A stretch of 64,000 nt of DNA from the NCBI GenBank assembly GCA_009823505.1, contig VZQC01008797.1, positions 157,491-221,490 on the forward strand. Direction: 5' to 3'. Of the stretch, positions 12,314-23,712 are shown piece by piece. Every line of letters starts with the position of its first letter. Positions within the stretch are counted from its first letter, which is position 1. The notes beneath the pieces were generated by a model. It was not told the DNA's origin, made no database searches, and saw only the letters and a list, made by a program, of their open reading frames with translations. The translations under genes were made by a program, and so were the position numbers. The DNA is from Rhizomys pruinosus. Taxonomy: Eukaryota > Chordata > Mammalia > Rodentia > Spalacidae.

Positions 12314-12332
12314 TGACACTAGGGGGCGCCAA
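12314..12332 (+). promoter_or_regulatory. Strong CTCF-like motif
   Basis: GACACTAGGGGGCGCCAAG matches the CTCF core (CCASYAGRKGGCRS) at nearly every position and is not part of a SINE. A match alone does not show binding. Confidence 0.6.
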
Positions 12333-12689
12333 GGCTGTAGTATCAGTTGTGTGTCCTACCCTTCCCCTGCTACCCCCAGGGAGCAAGACATAGATCCAAT
12401 TGGAATTTCTTTCTGGGTGTATATGTACCAGGCTGCCGCTATTGCACTACATCTTCTTTGGCATGTAAAAGTGCAGCATGTGAGGTCTATAGTAAAACTT
12501 TGGAGAACCCCCCCACCCAAAGAAACCTGAGTGACTCTTGAGGACCAGATCCTCAATTGCCCTTAAGAAAATAAAAACCTTGGTTAATCTGGGCTGACTG
12601 TGTGGCCTTAAGCATCCAAAAGGAAAATTTAACCAGAGATAATCAGTAAGGTCTGAGAAATTGTACTTCAGACATAAAACTTGAGAATC

Positions 12690-12960
12690 CTCCAAACTTC
12701 AATGCCAGATGGGGACTACTAGGATACCCAGCTTGTAGACTGAGTGGCTACTGGGATTTCGGCCTCTTCAGAGTGTAGACTGCCGTTGTTGGACTACCCA
12801 GGCTATGTCATAGAGACCAGTGCAGGAAGATCAAGACAAGACACATGCTTGCTGGACATCATTTGGTGACCATGGGGGGGGGACCCCAGTGTGGAGCACA
12901 GGGGCAGGATTGATGGTTGTTTGGGTTTGCCAAGGAGGAACCTTCAAGCACATCCTTGGG
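12690..12960 (+). repeat. Dispersed repeat, family not identified (copy 1)
   Basis: The sequence is related, on the opposite strand, to 58,270-58,600 and shares GTGTAGACTGCC and GGACTACCCAG-type blocks. It may be part of an LTR or L1 untranslated region. Confidence 0.5.
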
Positions 12961-13190
12961 GAAATCTAGCAGTTAAGAGCACCGACCACTCTTGTAGAGG
13001 ACCCGGGTTCGATCCCCAGCACCCACATGGCGGCCAAGAACCATCCAAAACTCCAACTCCAGGAGAACTCCAGTTCCAGGGGACTCTGACACCCCCTTCT
13101 GACCTCTGAAGCATTGCACGACACGGGTGCACAGACCTACATGCAGACAGTACATTCATACACATACATAAACAAATAAAATTAAAAATA
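12961..13190 (+). mobile_element. B2 SINE, duplication-bearing subtype, head slightly truncated
   Basis: It starts in the A-box region (TAGCAGTTAAGAGCACCG), keeps GGTTCGATCCC and the extra ACTCCAGGAGAACTCC unit, and ends in an A-rich tail. Confidence 0.9.
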
Positions 13191-14399
13191 AATATATTTT
13201 GTAAAATAATATTTTCTCTCTTTATTGATACATGCTACAACCATTCATAATTTATCCTTATGTAAGCCTATGGTGTATTTTATCACATAGGAATATGAAT
13301 ATTCATATTCTAAATTTAAAAAGAGAGAATGTAAAGTTAAAAAAACAAACTTTGGAGACCATTTTTTTCTGGTGGCTTGCATAGTGCTCTCTGGCACCAT
13401 GAAGGTCACCTGTTGATTTGCAGTGCAAGGTCTCAGCATAATTTTTTTCTCACACTCATATCACGCTGTATCTTCAGCAATAGGGTCTTAACTGTCAATT
13501 TCTTGTGTGCACCCGAAGTTATAGGCAAATGGCCTTTTTTTGGGGGGGGGCTTTTAGAACCTCCCTGACCAATGGCACCTGGTAGGGCAGCCCACAGCTG
13601 GCACTGAAGCCTTGATTGAATAATACTTTTTATTTAACCATAGGCAAAATTGCATCCTGGAGGGAGGAGGCATATTCCTTCCCCTTTTGTTTTTGTAATT
13701 GTCACAACAATCAGAACAGCCTCTCTTGTTTCCCAGACCCTCATATCTTGGTTCATAGCTTTCCAGAAGGCAGGAGTTTATCACATACCTATAGATAGGA
13801 ACCAAGCTGAAAGGGTTTACCAAGCCCATTCAGACTGTCTCTTTCTGGACTGCATGCTCCTGGTTCAAGGAGGTAGAAACAAGCTTTTCCTGGCCCAAAT
13901 TTTCTTGTTATGGGGGAAAAAAGTCAAGAGTTAACACTTGTATAATACAGAGAAACATGAAGAACATTTGTGTTCATTTAATGTAATAGCTGTAACTGAG
14001 ACTCCAGTACACATCAGTGGATTGAAAATTAACAATAACTCTGTAAGTCTAATTAGCTTAAGGATGTTACTAGTTTCTTTTCTGGAAATAACCAGCCATT
14101 TTAATCTTATACAGAATACTTTGGTTAATACCATGAGACTTATTAATCTTTACCAAGAGATTTATCCCTAGTTATTAAAATTTGCTAAATATTCAAAATT
14201 TATTCCCGTATATATGTGGAACAGTTATTTTAAATATACCATTGCGCCATCCAGCAACGTGAATCATCAGAGGCGGACTGGAAATTAATCACATGTCTAA
14301 CTTATTCGTTGTAGATTCTTTTAATGGTACCATTTCCTTTTAACTTCTATTGCTACTAATGCTACTAACAATTACTTACTACTAACAATTACTAACCAC
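13191..14399. other. AT-rich sequence, no gene seen
   Basis: It contains a perfect 20-base palindrome at 13,291-13,310. Short frames on both strands have no recognisable product. Part may be ancient L1. Confidence 0.4.
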
Positions 14400-14760
14400 A
14401 ACAGCCTAGAAACCAAGAACATTTATAACAGTAGTGAGCCAATCAACAGACAGATTATATAACAGTAATAAACCAATCAACAGAGAAATTATGCATGCAT
14501 GGGAAATGGTATCTATGGACGCACACCATCCCTTATGTAACATATGTGTCCACAGATACCACCCCCATGCAACATGTCCCACCCATGAGCTTAACAAAGT
14601 AGCATGAACAGAGTATGTTGCATAAGAAATGACATTCATATATCATCTTGAAAGTTACTGAAGAAAGTTACTGAAGCATGCGCACTGTGTTCTTCAGCCA
14701 CTGCATTTTGGCTACAGACCAAGTGCCATGGCTACAGACCAAGCGCCATTTCTTTTCAGC
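14400..14760. repeat. Cluster of short tandem and inverted repeats, possible LTR U3
   Basis: It contains two 34-base units with CCAATCAACAGA (14,424-14,457 and 14,459-14,492). It also contains an inverted pair near 14,506 and 14,548 and two 20-base units with GGCTACAGACCAAG (about 14,708-14,749). This enhancer-like layout suits an LTR, but no boundaries are seen. Confidence 0.35.
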
Positions 14761-15072
14761 CTGTCACTTCAGACACTCTTTGACTCCCACATACCATTAT
14801 GAAGTACAAACATTGATGTCCTTGCAAAGCTTGGGGAAGGTTCTAGATGACTAACTCTTTCCAAGTGTTCAGAGCTTGTGGTTTCTTTAGAACATAGTAT
14901 TTGGCGGTCAAGTTTGGAGTGATTTATGTTATTACTGAAGTGCCATTATTTCTAGCCACTCAGTGGACAGAGAAGTAACAAAGGTAGATGATAGATGAAT
15001 GAAAGAAAGGGAAAAAAGGAAAGAAGGAAGGAAGGAATGAAAGAAGGAAAGAAGGAAAGAGAAAGAAGGAAG
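14761..15072. repeat. Unique sequence followed by GAAA/GAAGG purine microsatellite (15,000-15,072)
   Basis: The purine tract is imperfect and leads into a diverged B1. Confidence 0.8.
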
Positions 15073-15425
15073 GGTAGCTATCTCAGCATTTGGAAAGCTA
15101 AAGCAGGAGGATTGCTATGAGTTGAAGGTGCCTGGGCTAGCCAATGAGTTGTAGGCTGGCCCAAGCTACACTCAGTCCGTGTCTCAAAAAAAACAAGATA
15201 AGGGGCTAGAGACTCCAGGGTTAAGAGCACTGGTTGCTCTTGCAAAGGACCTGGATTCAGTTCCCAGCACCCACATGGTGGCTAACAATCAACTGTAACT
15301 TCAATTCTAAGGGATATGACCACTTCTTCTGACCTCCATGAGCATTGTACAATGCAGGTACACTTGCATGTGTGTGGAAAATACACTCATATGCATAAAA
15401 TAATAAATGAAATAGTAAAAAAATA
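15073..15425 (+). mobile_element. Old B1 (15,073-15,196) followed by B2 (15,201-15,425)
   Basis: The B1 lacks its head and has TCAGTCCGTGTCTC. The B2 has GGGGCTAGAGACTCC in place of the usual head. Confidence 0.8.
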
Positions 15426-15451
15426 ACAACAATAAATAAATAAAAAAAGAA

Positions 15452-15571
15452 AGACAGCCAGGAGTAATAGTGTATGCCTTTAATCCCAGCAGAGGTAGAG
15501 GCAGACAAATCTCTGTGAAATCAAAGCCTGGTCTACATAGTGAGTTCCAGGCCAGCTACGGGTATAGGTAT
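15452..15571 (+). mobile_element. B1 SINE, left part, split by the MaLR element
   Basis: B1 sequence runs from the AGCCAGGAGTAATAG head to GGCCAGCTACGGGTATAGG and resumes after the MaLR at 17,558 with AGGGGAGACTCTGTCT and an A-rich tail to about 17,600. Two GGTATA-type units just before the join look like a small local expansion. Confidence 0.85.
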
Positions 15572-15576
15572 AGGGG

Positions 15577-15984
15577 TGTGCTGGATAGCTTTACTGTCAA
15601 CTTGACACAGCCGGGTTGAGGGAGCCTCAATTGGGGAATTGGCTCCATTGGACTGGCCTGTGGCCACGTCTGTGGAGTATTGTCTTGATTGTTGAGTAAT
15701 GTGGAAGGGCCCAGCTCACAATGGGTGGTGCCACCCTGGGCAGGTTGTTGTGTACCATGTAAGAAGGCAGGCTGGGCATGGGCCGGGAGAGCAAGCCAGT
15801 GAACAGCATTCCTCCATGGCCTGTGCTTCAGCTCCTCCCTCCAAGTTCCTGACCTGAGTTCCTGCCTTGGGCTCCCTAAGTGATGAACTGTGACCCAGCA
15901 GATGTAAGCTGAATAAACCCTTTCCTAGCCAAGTTGGTGTCAGTCAGAGTGTTTTGTCACAGCAATGGAAGACAAACTAGAACC
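15577..15984 (+). repeat. 5' LTR of the MaLR element
   Basis: It starts TGTGCTGGATAGC and ends CTAGAAC with the terminal base changed. It includes the AATAAACCC polyadenylation region near 15,912. It is highly similar to the 3' LTR, with differences that would date the insertion. Confidence 0.9.
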
Positions 15985-17149
15985 GAAAATGGTAACAGAG
16001 AGTGGGGTATTGCTGTGACAGACCTGACCTTGGTGTTTTGGGGAAGGATTGTGGAAGCATTTGGAACTTTGGGCTAGAAAAATCATTGAATGCCTAAAGA
16101 TTGTGGCTGTGGAACTTGGAACAGTTTTGCTGAAAGAGTTGTAGAAGATGGAGGCCTGGCTTGTGAAGTTTCTAGTTTCAAAGGGAAGCAGAGATCATCA
16201 GGACTGTGTAATCTGTGGGTTCTGGTCAGCTGGGGCTGAAGAATCAGCTGTAAATAACAAGAGACCAGAACCTGAAGTGAAATCTTTGTTGTACTGGGAC
16301 AATTGATGCTGGTTAGCTGGGGCTGAAAAATCAGCTGTAAGTAACAAGAGACCAGCATCACTGTGGTGAAATCTTCTGGGAAGAATTTCTTCAGGGTCAG
16401 CACACAGAAGCTGTGTTCCAGAAGGGGCCTGAGCCTCCATCTCAAGCCAGAAGCAGGACTTGGTAATGTGTAAGAGTCTCCTATATGGTTCTGGTGTTGA
16501 AATTTGAGGGGGTCACAGAGAGCAGCCGAGGCTTGGCACTGTGAGAGGTCAGGAAAGACCATTGGTGGAAGTGCACCTCGGTTGCAGTGAAGACCCCAGG
16601 ATTGCAGGGGTCATGGAGAGAAGCTGAGGCTTTGCACCAGGAGAGGTCAGAAGAGACCATTGGTGAAGGTGCTGCCTCAGTTTCAGTGGCGACCCCAGCT
16701 TTTTGGAGATGCCGGTACCATGGGACGACCACCAAGAGCAGCGGTAGGTGTAGAATGGAGTCGGCCTGGGCCTGCGAGATGAGTGTGCCACGGACGGCAG
16801 AGTCGGAGAGGGGGAGCTGCCGAGACCCTTTGGAGCCCAGAAGATCGTGAGTGAATCCCAGGTGTCCAGCCTTGAGCTACTTTCTGGACTTAGGTTTTGT
16901 TTGAGAGTGTCTGATTCTTCCCTTCGAAATAAGACAGTACTTGCTTTGGATTTTACAGCAGCCCACAGTTAAGAGACTTTTAATAGACTGAACTTTTAAG
17001 TGTTTGGACATTTTAAGGACTGTGGGGCTTTTAAGGTTGTACTGTCTTAGGTTGTGATTAATGTTAACATCATACTTTGGGCATAAGAACTGGAAAGGTA
17101 GTGGTTTAATAGTGATGTGTTTTGTGTGTCAAGTTGACAAGGGGTCAAT

Positions 17150-17557
17150 TGTGCTGGATAGCTTTAGTGTCAACTTGACACAGCTGGGTTGAGGGAGCCT
17201 CAATTGGGGAATTGGCTCCATTGGACTGGCCTGTGGCCAACGTCTGTGGAGAATTGTCTTGATTTTTGAGTAATGTGGGAGGGTCCAGCCCGCAATGGGT
17301 GGTGCCACCCTGGGCAGGTTGTTGTGTACCATATAAGAAGGTGGGCTGGGCATGCGCCAGAGGAGCAAGCCAGTGAACAGCATTCCTCCATGGCCTGTGC
17401 TTCAGCTCCTGCCTCCAGGTTCCTGCCCTGAGTTCCTGCCTTGGTCTCCCTGAGTGAGAACTGTGACCCAGGAGATGTAAGCTGAATAAACCCTTTCCTC
17501 CCCAAGTTGGTGTCGGTCAGAGTGTTTTGTCACAGCAATGGAAGACAAACTAGAACA
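17150..17557 (+). repeat. 3' LTR of the MaLR element
   Basis: It has the same boundaries and length as the 5' LTR and ends in canonical CA, followed directly by the AGGGG duplication. Confidence 0.9.
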
Positions 17558-17620
17558 AGGGGAGACTCTGTCTTTAAAAAGACAAAAAAAAAAAAAGGAA
17601 AGAAGGAAAGAAAGAAAGAC
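17558..17620 (+). mobile_element. B1 SINE, right part and A/GAAA tail
   Basis: This is the continuation of the interrupted B1 (GAGACTCTGTCT) followed by an A-rich and GAAA-type tail. It proves the B1 is older than the MaLR insertion. Confidence 0.85.
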
Positions 17621-18140
17621 ATGCATGCCCATAAACTCTATTTTATACTGATACCCCAATTCTAATGTAAGGTTTTAGGGTTATTCTGAACTTCTAACTT
17701 ACTATTTACAAGCATATTTACCAATAGAAGGGAACTTGGCTCTCAATATCAGTAATACCTTTATTTATTTATACAGTGGATTTAGTTATTTGCTCATCTA
17801 ATAAATCTTCAAACTAACCCTAGACATCTCCTCCACCTTCGAGTTCCACATCTACCTTGACCTGGCTCTCCTTTCCTGCCTCATGGCCCCGCCTGCTTCT
17901 ACAAAGTCTCCAAGGGGCTCCTCCAACAAGTAGACTCTGATACCTTCTATACTAAAAAAGGAAGAAAGATGGGAAAAACAGGAAGGAAAAGAAAGGGAAG
18001 TGGGGAAGGAAGAAGTCAAAGGAGAAACGGTTTGCATTTCATTTCTAATTTTATCTAGGAGTTTGATGAATCATTTTTATACAGTAAAATTTGCTTCTTT
18101 ATTCTCTATTTTTCCTTTGTAAAATATACTCATGACCAGA
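17621..18140. other. Unique and purine-rich sequence, no gene seen
   Basis: A GGAAG-rich purine stretch lies at about 17,955-18,030; nothing coding. Confidence 0.5.
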
Positions 18141-18345
18141 GGCTGGAGAGATGACTCAGTGGTTAAGAGCCTGGCTGTTCTTGCTGAGGATCCAGGTTCA
18201 CTTCCCAACAATGGCTAACAAGATGTGTAACTCCATTTCTGGGGTATCTTCCACCCTCATCTGGCCTTGGGAGGCATTGCACCCATACATGTGAACAAAA
18301 CACTCATAGACATAAAAAAATAAATAAGGAAATAAAAATTTTAAA
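18141..18345 (+). mobile_element. B2 SINE, diverged
   Basis: GAGGCTGGAGAGATGACTC head to CACTCATAGACATAAAA end. Confidence 0.88.
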
Positions 18346-18656
18346 ATATAGTTGTGACTGTCTTCTAAGCTTATTTTGACCACAGTGCAAATTATACAGA
18401 AAGAAACTGTATATTTTCAAGTGTTCAATTCTGAACACTTTCATCAGGAAGGTAAGGAATCCTGATTATCCTGTGTTGTAAAGGCCAACCAGAGTTTGTG
18501 GGAAGAGAAATTAAGTGAAATGCCTGACTTGTGAGGCAGGACTAGATGCTACCTCTCTCTGTGGCCTCAAATGCCTGGAGAAGAGAAAATCAAGAACAAA
18601 GTCACCATTTATGAATTAGTTTTAGTTCTTCTCCCTTCTTGACCTTTAAACACTTA

Positions 18657-18891
18657 TTTTTTTATTTTTTTTAATTTTTATTTATTCTTGTATGTGTATG
18701 ACTGTACTGTCTGCATGTAGGTTTGTGCACCCGTGTCATGCAATGCCATGGAGTTCAGAAGAGGGTGTCGAATTCCCCTGGAACTGGAGTTAAAGACGGT
18801 TCTCAGCCACTATGTAGGTGGTGGGGATCGAACCCGGGTCCTCTGCAAGAGCAGTTGGCACTCTTAACCACTAGGCCATCTCTCCAGCCCC
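18657..18891 (-). mobile_element. B2 SINE without the internal duplication, with target duplication
   Basis: CCTTTAAACACTTA at 18,643-18,656 recurs with one change at 18,892-18,905. Confidence 0.93.
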
Positions 18892-18905
18892 CCTTTAAAC
18901 ATTTA

Positions 18906-19534
18906 GTAATAGCACAATGGGCACTTTCCCTCTGCACACCTCAAGTCCTCCCACCCACCGCTGGGGTGAGGGCCTTCATCATTAGAACCGCAGAAGCCTT
19001 CTGATACCCCTGCCTTTACCCCCAAGGACTCTTGGCTTTCCTCTTCCAATAAGTTACACTTCCTTTGGCATCTCATTTCCAACCCCCCAAATTGTGGAAA
19101 CTCAGATTTTTATCCTACCAGACAGCCAGCCTGTTCCATGTATTCCAGCAGAAGACAGAAGACATAGACACTTGAGGGACAGAGACAAAGAAACTTCCTC
19201 ATGCAGAAAGTGGGAATTGCATTTGCTTTGCTCCCACTTGTCCATCCAGTTTCTGAGTATTCCTATCTTCCTATCACTTGCATAGTAGTGTTGGAAGTAT
19301 TTTTGAGTTTTTCAGGCATATAGCAATTTATCCATCTCTTTAAATAGGAGCAGTTTCTGATATTTATTTTCTGTTTCTGTTTGGGGAGGAATAGTCCCAT
19401 TTTATAACTACACCAGAGAAAACTTGGATTCTGATGCTTGCCTGAATTTTTTCCATAAATTCATTAATCCATCATATTTACTGAGTGCTTTCTATGCCAG
19501 AAATGGAGAAGGTCATTTTGAAAAATACAAGAAA
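18906..19534. other. Unique sequence, no gene seen
   Basis: No splice-bounded frame or family motif recognised. Confidence 0.5.
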
Positions 19535-19690
19535 ACCAGGCATGGTGACGTCAGAGGCAGAGGCAGAGGCAAGCAGATCTGAGACGAAGGCCAGCCTGAC
19601 CTATATAGTGAGTTCCAAGCCAGCTGGGGCTACAGGGAGACCCTGTCTCAAAAGACCAAATAAAGAAAGAAAAATATAAGAAAAAAAAAC
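19535..19690 (+). mobile_element. B1 SINE with internal deletion
   Basis: The head GCATGGTGACGTCAGAGGC jumps directly to the GAGGCAAGCAGATC region; the tail GAGACCCTGTCTCAAAAGACC is intact. Confidence 0.85.
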
Positions 19691-19837
19691 CCCTGACATT
19701 TTGCAGATGTTTCAAACAGGGGGGTATTATTGTCAACTAAGATTTGCTACTGTTTATTGGGTAGAAAAGGTGATAAAATGTTGTAGTATAAAATTCGTAG
19801 AAAATATTTATTGCATGTTTTGAGATATAGTTTAATG

Positions 19838-20020
19838 TCATTGGGCAAGTTGGGACCTTTGAAAATTAATTTCCTCATCTGTCACATGAAAAAAGTGATA
19901 GCCCCCACAACATAGGTTTTTAAAAATACAGACTGAACAAATTTTATTAAAGACAAAATATTTAGAACAGTGCTCGGCCTGCTGCAGATACTCAATAAAT
20001 ATTGAAATTTATAAGTTGAT
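19838..20020 (+). mobile_element. MIR (ancient mammalian SINE)
   Basis: GGGCAAGTTGGGACC, TTTCCTCATCTGT and AGAACAGTGCTCGGC occur in MIR order. Confidence 0.65.
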
Positions 20021-20469
20021 AGAGAATTTGAACTTCAGCACAGTGAAAACCTTGGACCTGGTGTCTTTCTGCTGTCAGCAGAATGTGGCTATTGTCCGAT
20101 TCTGAGTCTGTACAGTTCCATACATGTTTATACAGCTTATCTCTATGGTTAGATTAACTGACACTCCAAACCAAAGAAAAGGTCAGTGTTTAGAAAAGGC
20201 AGTGCTCGCTTGCTTGCTTGCCATGGTGGTGGTCTATGTTGTTCCCGGAAGGAGGAGGAGCATAAATATTTTGCTGTGCCCTGAACTCTGCCTAATTGAT
20301 CTGTCACTGTGCAAATTATTACAACAATGTTTGACTAGTTCAGTCCAACACAAGCATGGAAAAATTGTTTCCATGATGGCCCCTTCTTCCAGGGCTCAAA
20401 TCTAAGTGTTACTTGCTTTTTAAGACCAAGCATTTTGTTCCAGTCCAAGTAAGGAAACAATTATTTGGG

Positions 20470-20592
20470 ATTAGAAAATATTGGTGAGTCCAGGCCCCAA
20501 ACAACAGGTCACCATGGACTTAAACCTCCAAAATCATGAGCCAAAACAAGCCCTTCCCTTCATTAAATCAATTATCACAGGTAACAAAAAAA
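20470..20592 (+). repeat. Fragment of a MaLR-like LTR 3' end
   Basis: It has the same CATGAGCCAAAACAAGCCCTTCC-type 3' end as the LTR near 11.4 kb, truncated on the left. Confidence 0.45.
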
Positions 20593-20997
20593 AATATTGG
20601 TGAGTCAACCAAACACAAAGGTCTTTCTTAAACCTTTTCCTGATTTGAACTACGTCTGGTTCCCTTTGTTCATTGACCTGTGATATCTTTAAAGTATTAT
20701 AAAGAACTACAGGGCAAGTCTCCCATTGCCATGATCCCACATCAAAGAGAGAATAAGAAAAAAATGGAGGTTCTAATTTCTTTAGATAAAACAATTATTA
20801 TGCAAGATATCCCTTACCAGGAATAATGTGAATAAGAATATGTGTGTAATTTTTAACCATGACCTAGTTTGATGAAACAATACAACCACACAAAGTAATG
20901 CCTTGTAGAACAAGACTTTTGGAAGCCCAGTTACCTGTGAACCTTCTTACTGTACCAAAGTTTGATCCAATTACATCTGTAAAATTAAACACCTTGA

Positions 20998-21210
20998 GGC
21001 TGGAGAGATGGCTCAGTGGTTAAAAGCACTGGCTGCTCTTGCAGAGGACCTGGGTTTGATTCCTAGTACCATGTGATGGGTCTTAACTGTCTGTAATTCC
21101 AGTTCCAAGGGATCCAATGCCCTCTTCTGACCTTCACGGACATTGCACAACACAAGTGCACTTGCATGCAGACGATACACTCATACACATAAAATTAAAA
21201 ATAATAAAAT
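20998..21210 (+). mobile_element. B2 SINE
   Basis: GGCTGGAGAGATGGCTCAG head, GGTTTGATTCC B box, ACACTCATACACATAAAA end. Confidence 0.92.
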
Positions 21211-21415
21211 ATTAAAGTCATCCAATACTGTTAATGAATTTTCACATATGTGTGAATCCATTTTTATTATGATGAAAACATTTAACATAAAACCTACCAT
21301 TAGTAAGTTTTCAGTGCAGAATTCAATGCTATTTATTACAAGCACAGTGTTGTGCAGAGGCTCTCTAGAACTTACCATCTTGTATAACTGAATGTTTATA
21401 CTCATGAACCAGCAG

Positions 21416-21456
21416 CTCCCTCCCTCCCTCCCTCCGTCCCTCCCTCCCTCCCTCTA
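21416..21456 (+). repeat. (TCCC)n microsatellite
   Basis: About nine TCCC units with one interruption. Confidence 0.95.
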
Positions 21457-21549
21457 CCATCACCTCCATTCTTCTCTTTCCTATGGGATTTCCTAGTTTG
21501 CAAGCCTTATGTAAGTGAACTCATATAATACTTGTCCTTAAGATTTTTC

Positions 21550-21705
21550 TCTTGCTGGTGCAATGGCACAAGCCTTTAATCCCAGCACTCAGGAGGCAGA
21601 GGTGGGTGGATCTCTGTGAGTTCAAGGCCATCCTGGTCTACATTGTGAGTTCCAGGGCAGCTGGGGCTACAGGGGACCCTGTCTCAAAAGGACAAAAGAG
21701 AAAAA
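21550..21705 (+). mobile_element. B1 SINE
   Basis: Near-complete copy ending GACCCTGTCTCAAAAGGAC. Confidence 0.92.
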
Positions 21706-22239
21706 CAAAACAAGGCTGATCTTCTAGCTGCATTTCAGATCCCTTTCTGCCCATGTCTTATTAATATTGTTCCTTAAATAATTGGTTCACAGCTGAAGCA
21801 AGATAATATTTGGGCCAATTTGTATTTTTATATTTTGGGGGGTTTGGGGTGGAAACCTCATTTAATCCATGTAGTTATCTTTTTTTAAGGAATTTCATTC
21901 TTCAATTTCTAGTTCACAGTAACAACATCTGAACTCAGCATCTCTGTAACAAAAGAAAATATTTTAAAAACTTTTTTCAGCATTTCAGATCCAGTAGACT
22001 TTTGTTAGTTCTTCAAATTCAAAGGGAGGTTTTTGTTATCACAAGATTTCCCCATGCTAGGATCTGCAGACCAATTATTTAATCCCTCCTTTCCTCGGAA
22101 ACCCCTGTATTTGAGCCAAGGCATAAACATATTGTGAAAGTAAATGCACAAGCTCGCATAATCTTCCCCCACCACTGCTGAAGAAAATCTTCCTTGGCAC
22201 AGCCCGTGATTCTTTTCATCCATATTGCTCTTGACTGCT
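21706..22239. other. Unique sequence, no gene recognised
   Basis: A 72-codon minus frame (22,223-22,005) shows no family match. I could not relate it to the NK-receptor exons. Confidence 0.4.
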
Positions 22240-22365
22240 AATTCAATACTTGTTTTCCCGACTTAAATAGACCAGAAAGCAAGAATTGTTTCCTTTTCTG
22301 CTGTTCTCAGTGTCTAGCACTGCATAATTGCTCAATATGTGTTTTTCAACAAGTGGATACTTATA
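22240..22365 (+). mobile_element. L2 (ancient LINE) 3' fragment
   Basis: AGACCAGAAAGCAAGAATTG and CAGTGTCTAGCACTGCATAA follow the order of L2 3' ends; diverged. Confidence 0.5.
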
Positions 22366-22430
22366 TTAATTACAGAAGAACTGATCAGATATAAATGATT
22401 GAATTACTAGTTATGAATAAAGTTTATTTT

Positions 22431-22660
22431 TTTTATTTTTTGTACGTGTATGAATGTACTGTCTGCATGTAGGTTTGTGCACCCGTGTCGTGCAATGCCG
22501 CGGAAGTCAGAAGAGGGTCTTGGATTCCCCTGGAACTGGAGTTCTCCTGGAATTGGAGTTACAGACGGTTCTTAGCCGCCATGTGGGTGCTGGGGATCAA
22601 ACCCGGGTCCTCTGCAAGAGCAGTCGGTGCTCTTAACCACTAAGCTATCTCTCCAGCCCC
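22431..22660 (-). mobile_element. B2 SINE, duplication-bearing subtype, with target duplication
   Basis: ATAAAGTTTATTTT at 22,417-22,430 recurs with one or two changes at 22,661-22,674. Confidence 0.93.
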
Positions 22661-22752
22661 ATAAAGTTTACTTTTAATAATTACTTTAGCTTTTACAGTA
22701 AGAATAGATTTTTAAAATATTTTATTTATATGTTTGTTTATTTATTTATTTT

Positions 22753-23262
22753 TTGGTATTTTTTGAGACAGGGTCTCCCTTTAGCCCCAGCTGGCCTGGA
22801 GTTCCCACTGTAGACCAGGCTGGCATTTAACTCACAGAGATCCACCTGCCTCTGCCTCCCAAGTGTTAGGATTAAAGGCGTGTGCCACCATGCCTGGTGT
22901 TATTATTTTTATTTTATATGTATGAATGTATATTGCTTGCATGTGTGTAAGTGCACACATGTCATGTAATGTCCTTGGAGTCAGAAGAAAGTGTTGGATT
23001 ACCCTGGAACTGGAATTATGGATGGTTGCTGGACACTATGGAGGTGCTGGGAATCAAACCTGGGTCCTCTGCAAGAGTAGTTGGTGCTCTTAAACAATGA
23101 GCCATCTCTCCAGCCCTAGTAAGAATGAATTTTTTTGGTCTTTTTCGAGACAGGGTCTCCCTGTAGCCCCAGCTGTCCTGGAACTTACTCTGTAGACCAG
23201 GCTGGCCTTGAACTCACAAAGATCCACCTGCCTCTGCCTCCCAAGTACGCCACCATGCCCAG
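22753..23262 (-). mobile_element. SINE cluster: B1 (22,753-22,899), B2 (22,900-23,117), B1 (23,128-23,262), all minus
   Basis: Three SINEs lie head to tail on the same strand. The middle B2 is older than the B2 copies on either side of the cluster. Confidence 0.88.
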
Positions 23263-23309
23263 CTTAAGAATGAATTTTTAAATATTTTATTTATTTATTT
23301 ATTTATTTT

Positions 23310-23553
23310 TTTTATTAATTTTTTATTTATTTCTGTATGTGTACGAATGTATTGTCTGCATGCAAGTCTGTGCACCCGTGTCGTGCAATGCCGCGGAGGT
23401 CAGAAGTGGGCGTCGGATTCCCCTGGAGCTGGAGTTCTCCTGGAGTTGGAGTTTCAGACGGTTCTCAGCCGCCATGTGGGTGCTGGGGATCGAACCCGGG
23501 TCCTCTGCAAGAGCGGTCGGCGCTCTTAACCGCTAGGCCATCTCTCCAGCCCC
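23310..23553 (-). mobile_element. B2 SINE, duplication-bearing subtype, very intact
   Basis: A and B boxes (GGCCTAGCGGTTAAGAGC and GGTTCGATCCC, minus sense) and the internal duplication are intact; one of the youngest-looking copies. Confidence 0.93.
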
Positions 23554-23703
23554 TATTTATTATTTTTAATGTATGTGTTTTGCCTGCATGTATGTAAGTG
23601 CACCCATGTCACACAATGTCCACAGAGATCATAAGAGGGTTTTGGATAGTCACTCTATGGATGCTGGGAATTAACCAGATACTCTGTAAGAGCATCCAGC
23701 ATT
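23554..23703 (-). mobile_element. Old truncated B2 SINE, tRNA head displaced
   Basis: TGTATGTAAGTGCACCCATG to ATACTCTGTAAGAGCATCC; its 5' head is lost. Confidence 0.75.
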
Positions 23704-23712
23704 GGGGGGGGG

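Larger units (their letters stand above)
15577..17557 (+). mobile_element. Complete MaLR-type (ERVL-MaLR) non-autonomous LTR retrotransposon
   Basis: Two direct LTRs of equal length (408 bases) flank 1,165 bases of non-coding internal sequence. A five-base target duplication AGGGG is at 15,572-15,576 and 17,558-17,562. The internal region begins with the GAGAGTGGGGTATTGCTGT signature of MaLR elements. It carries two internal direct repeats (about 90 and 98 bases apart) and no gag, pol or env frame. It sits inside a B1 element. Confidence 0.88.

Noticed and set aside
13291..13310. Perfect 20-base AT-rich palindrome
   Set aside because: Such palindromes are expected by chance in long AT-rich sequence; no function suggested.
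22005..22223. 72-codon minus frame as a lectin exon
   Set aside because: A W and some cysteines looked suggestive, but no C-type lectin motif order or splice sites fit.
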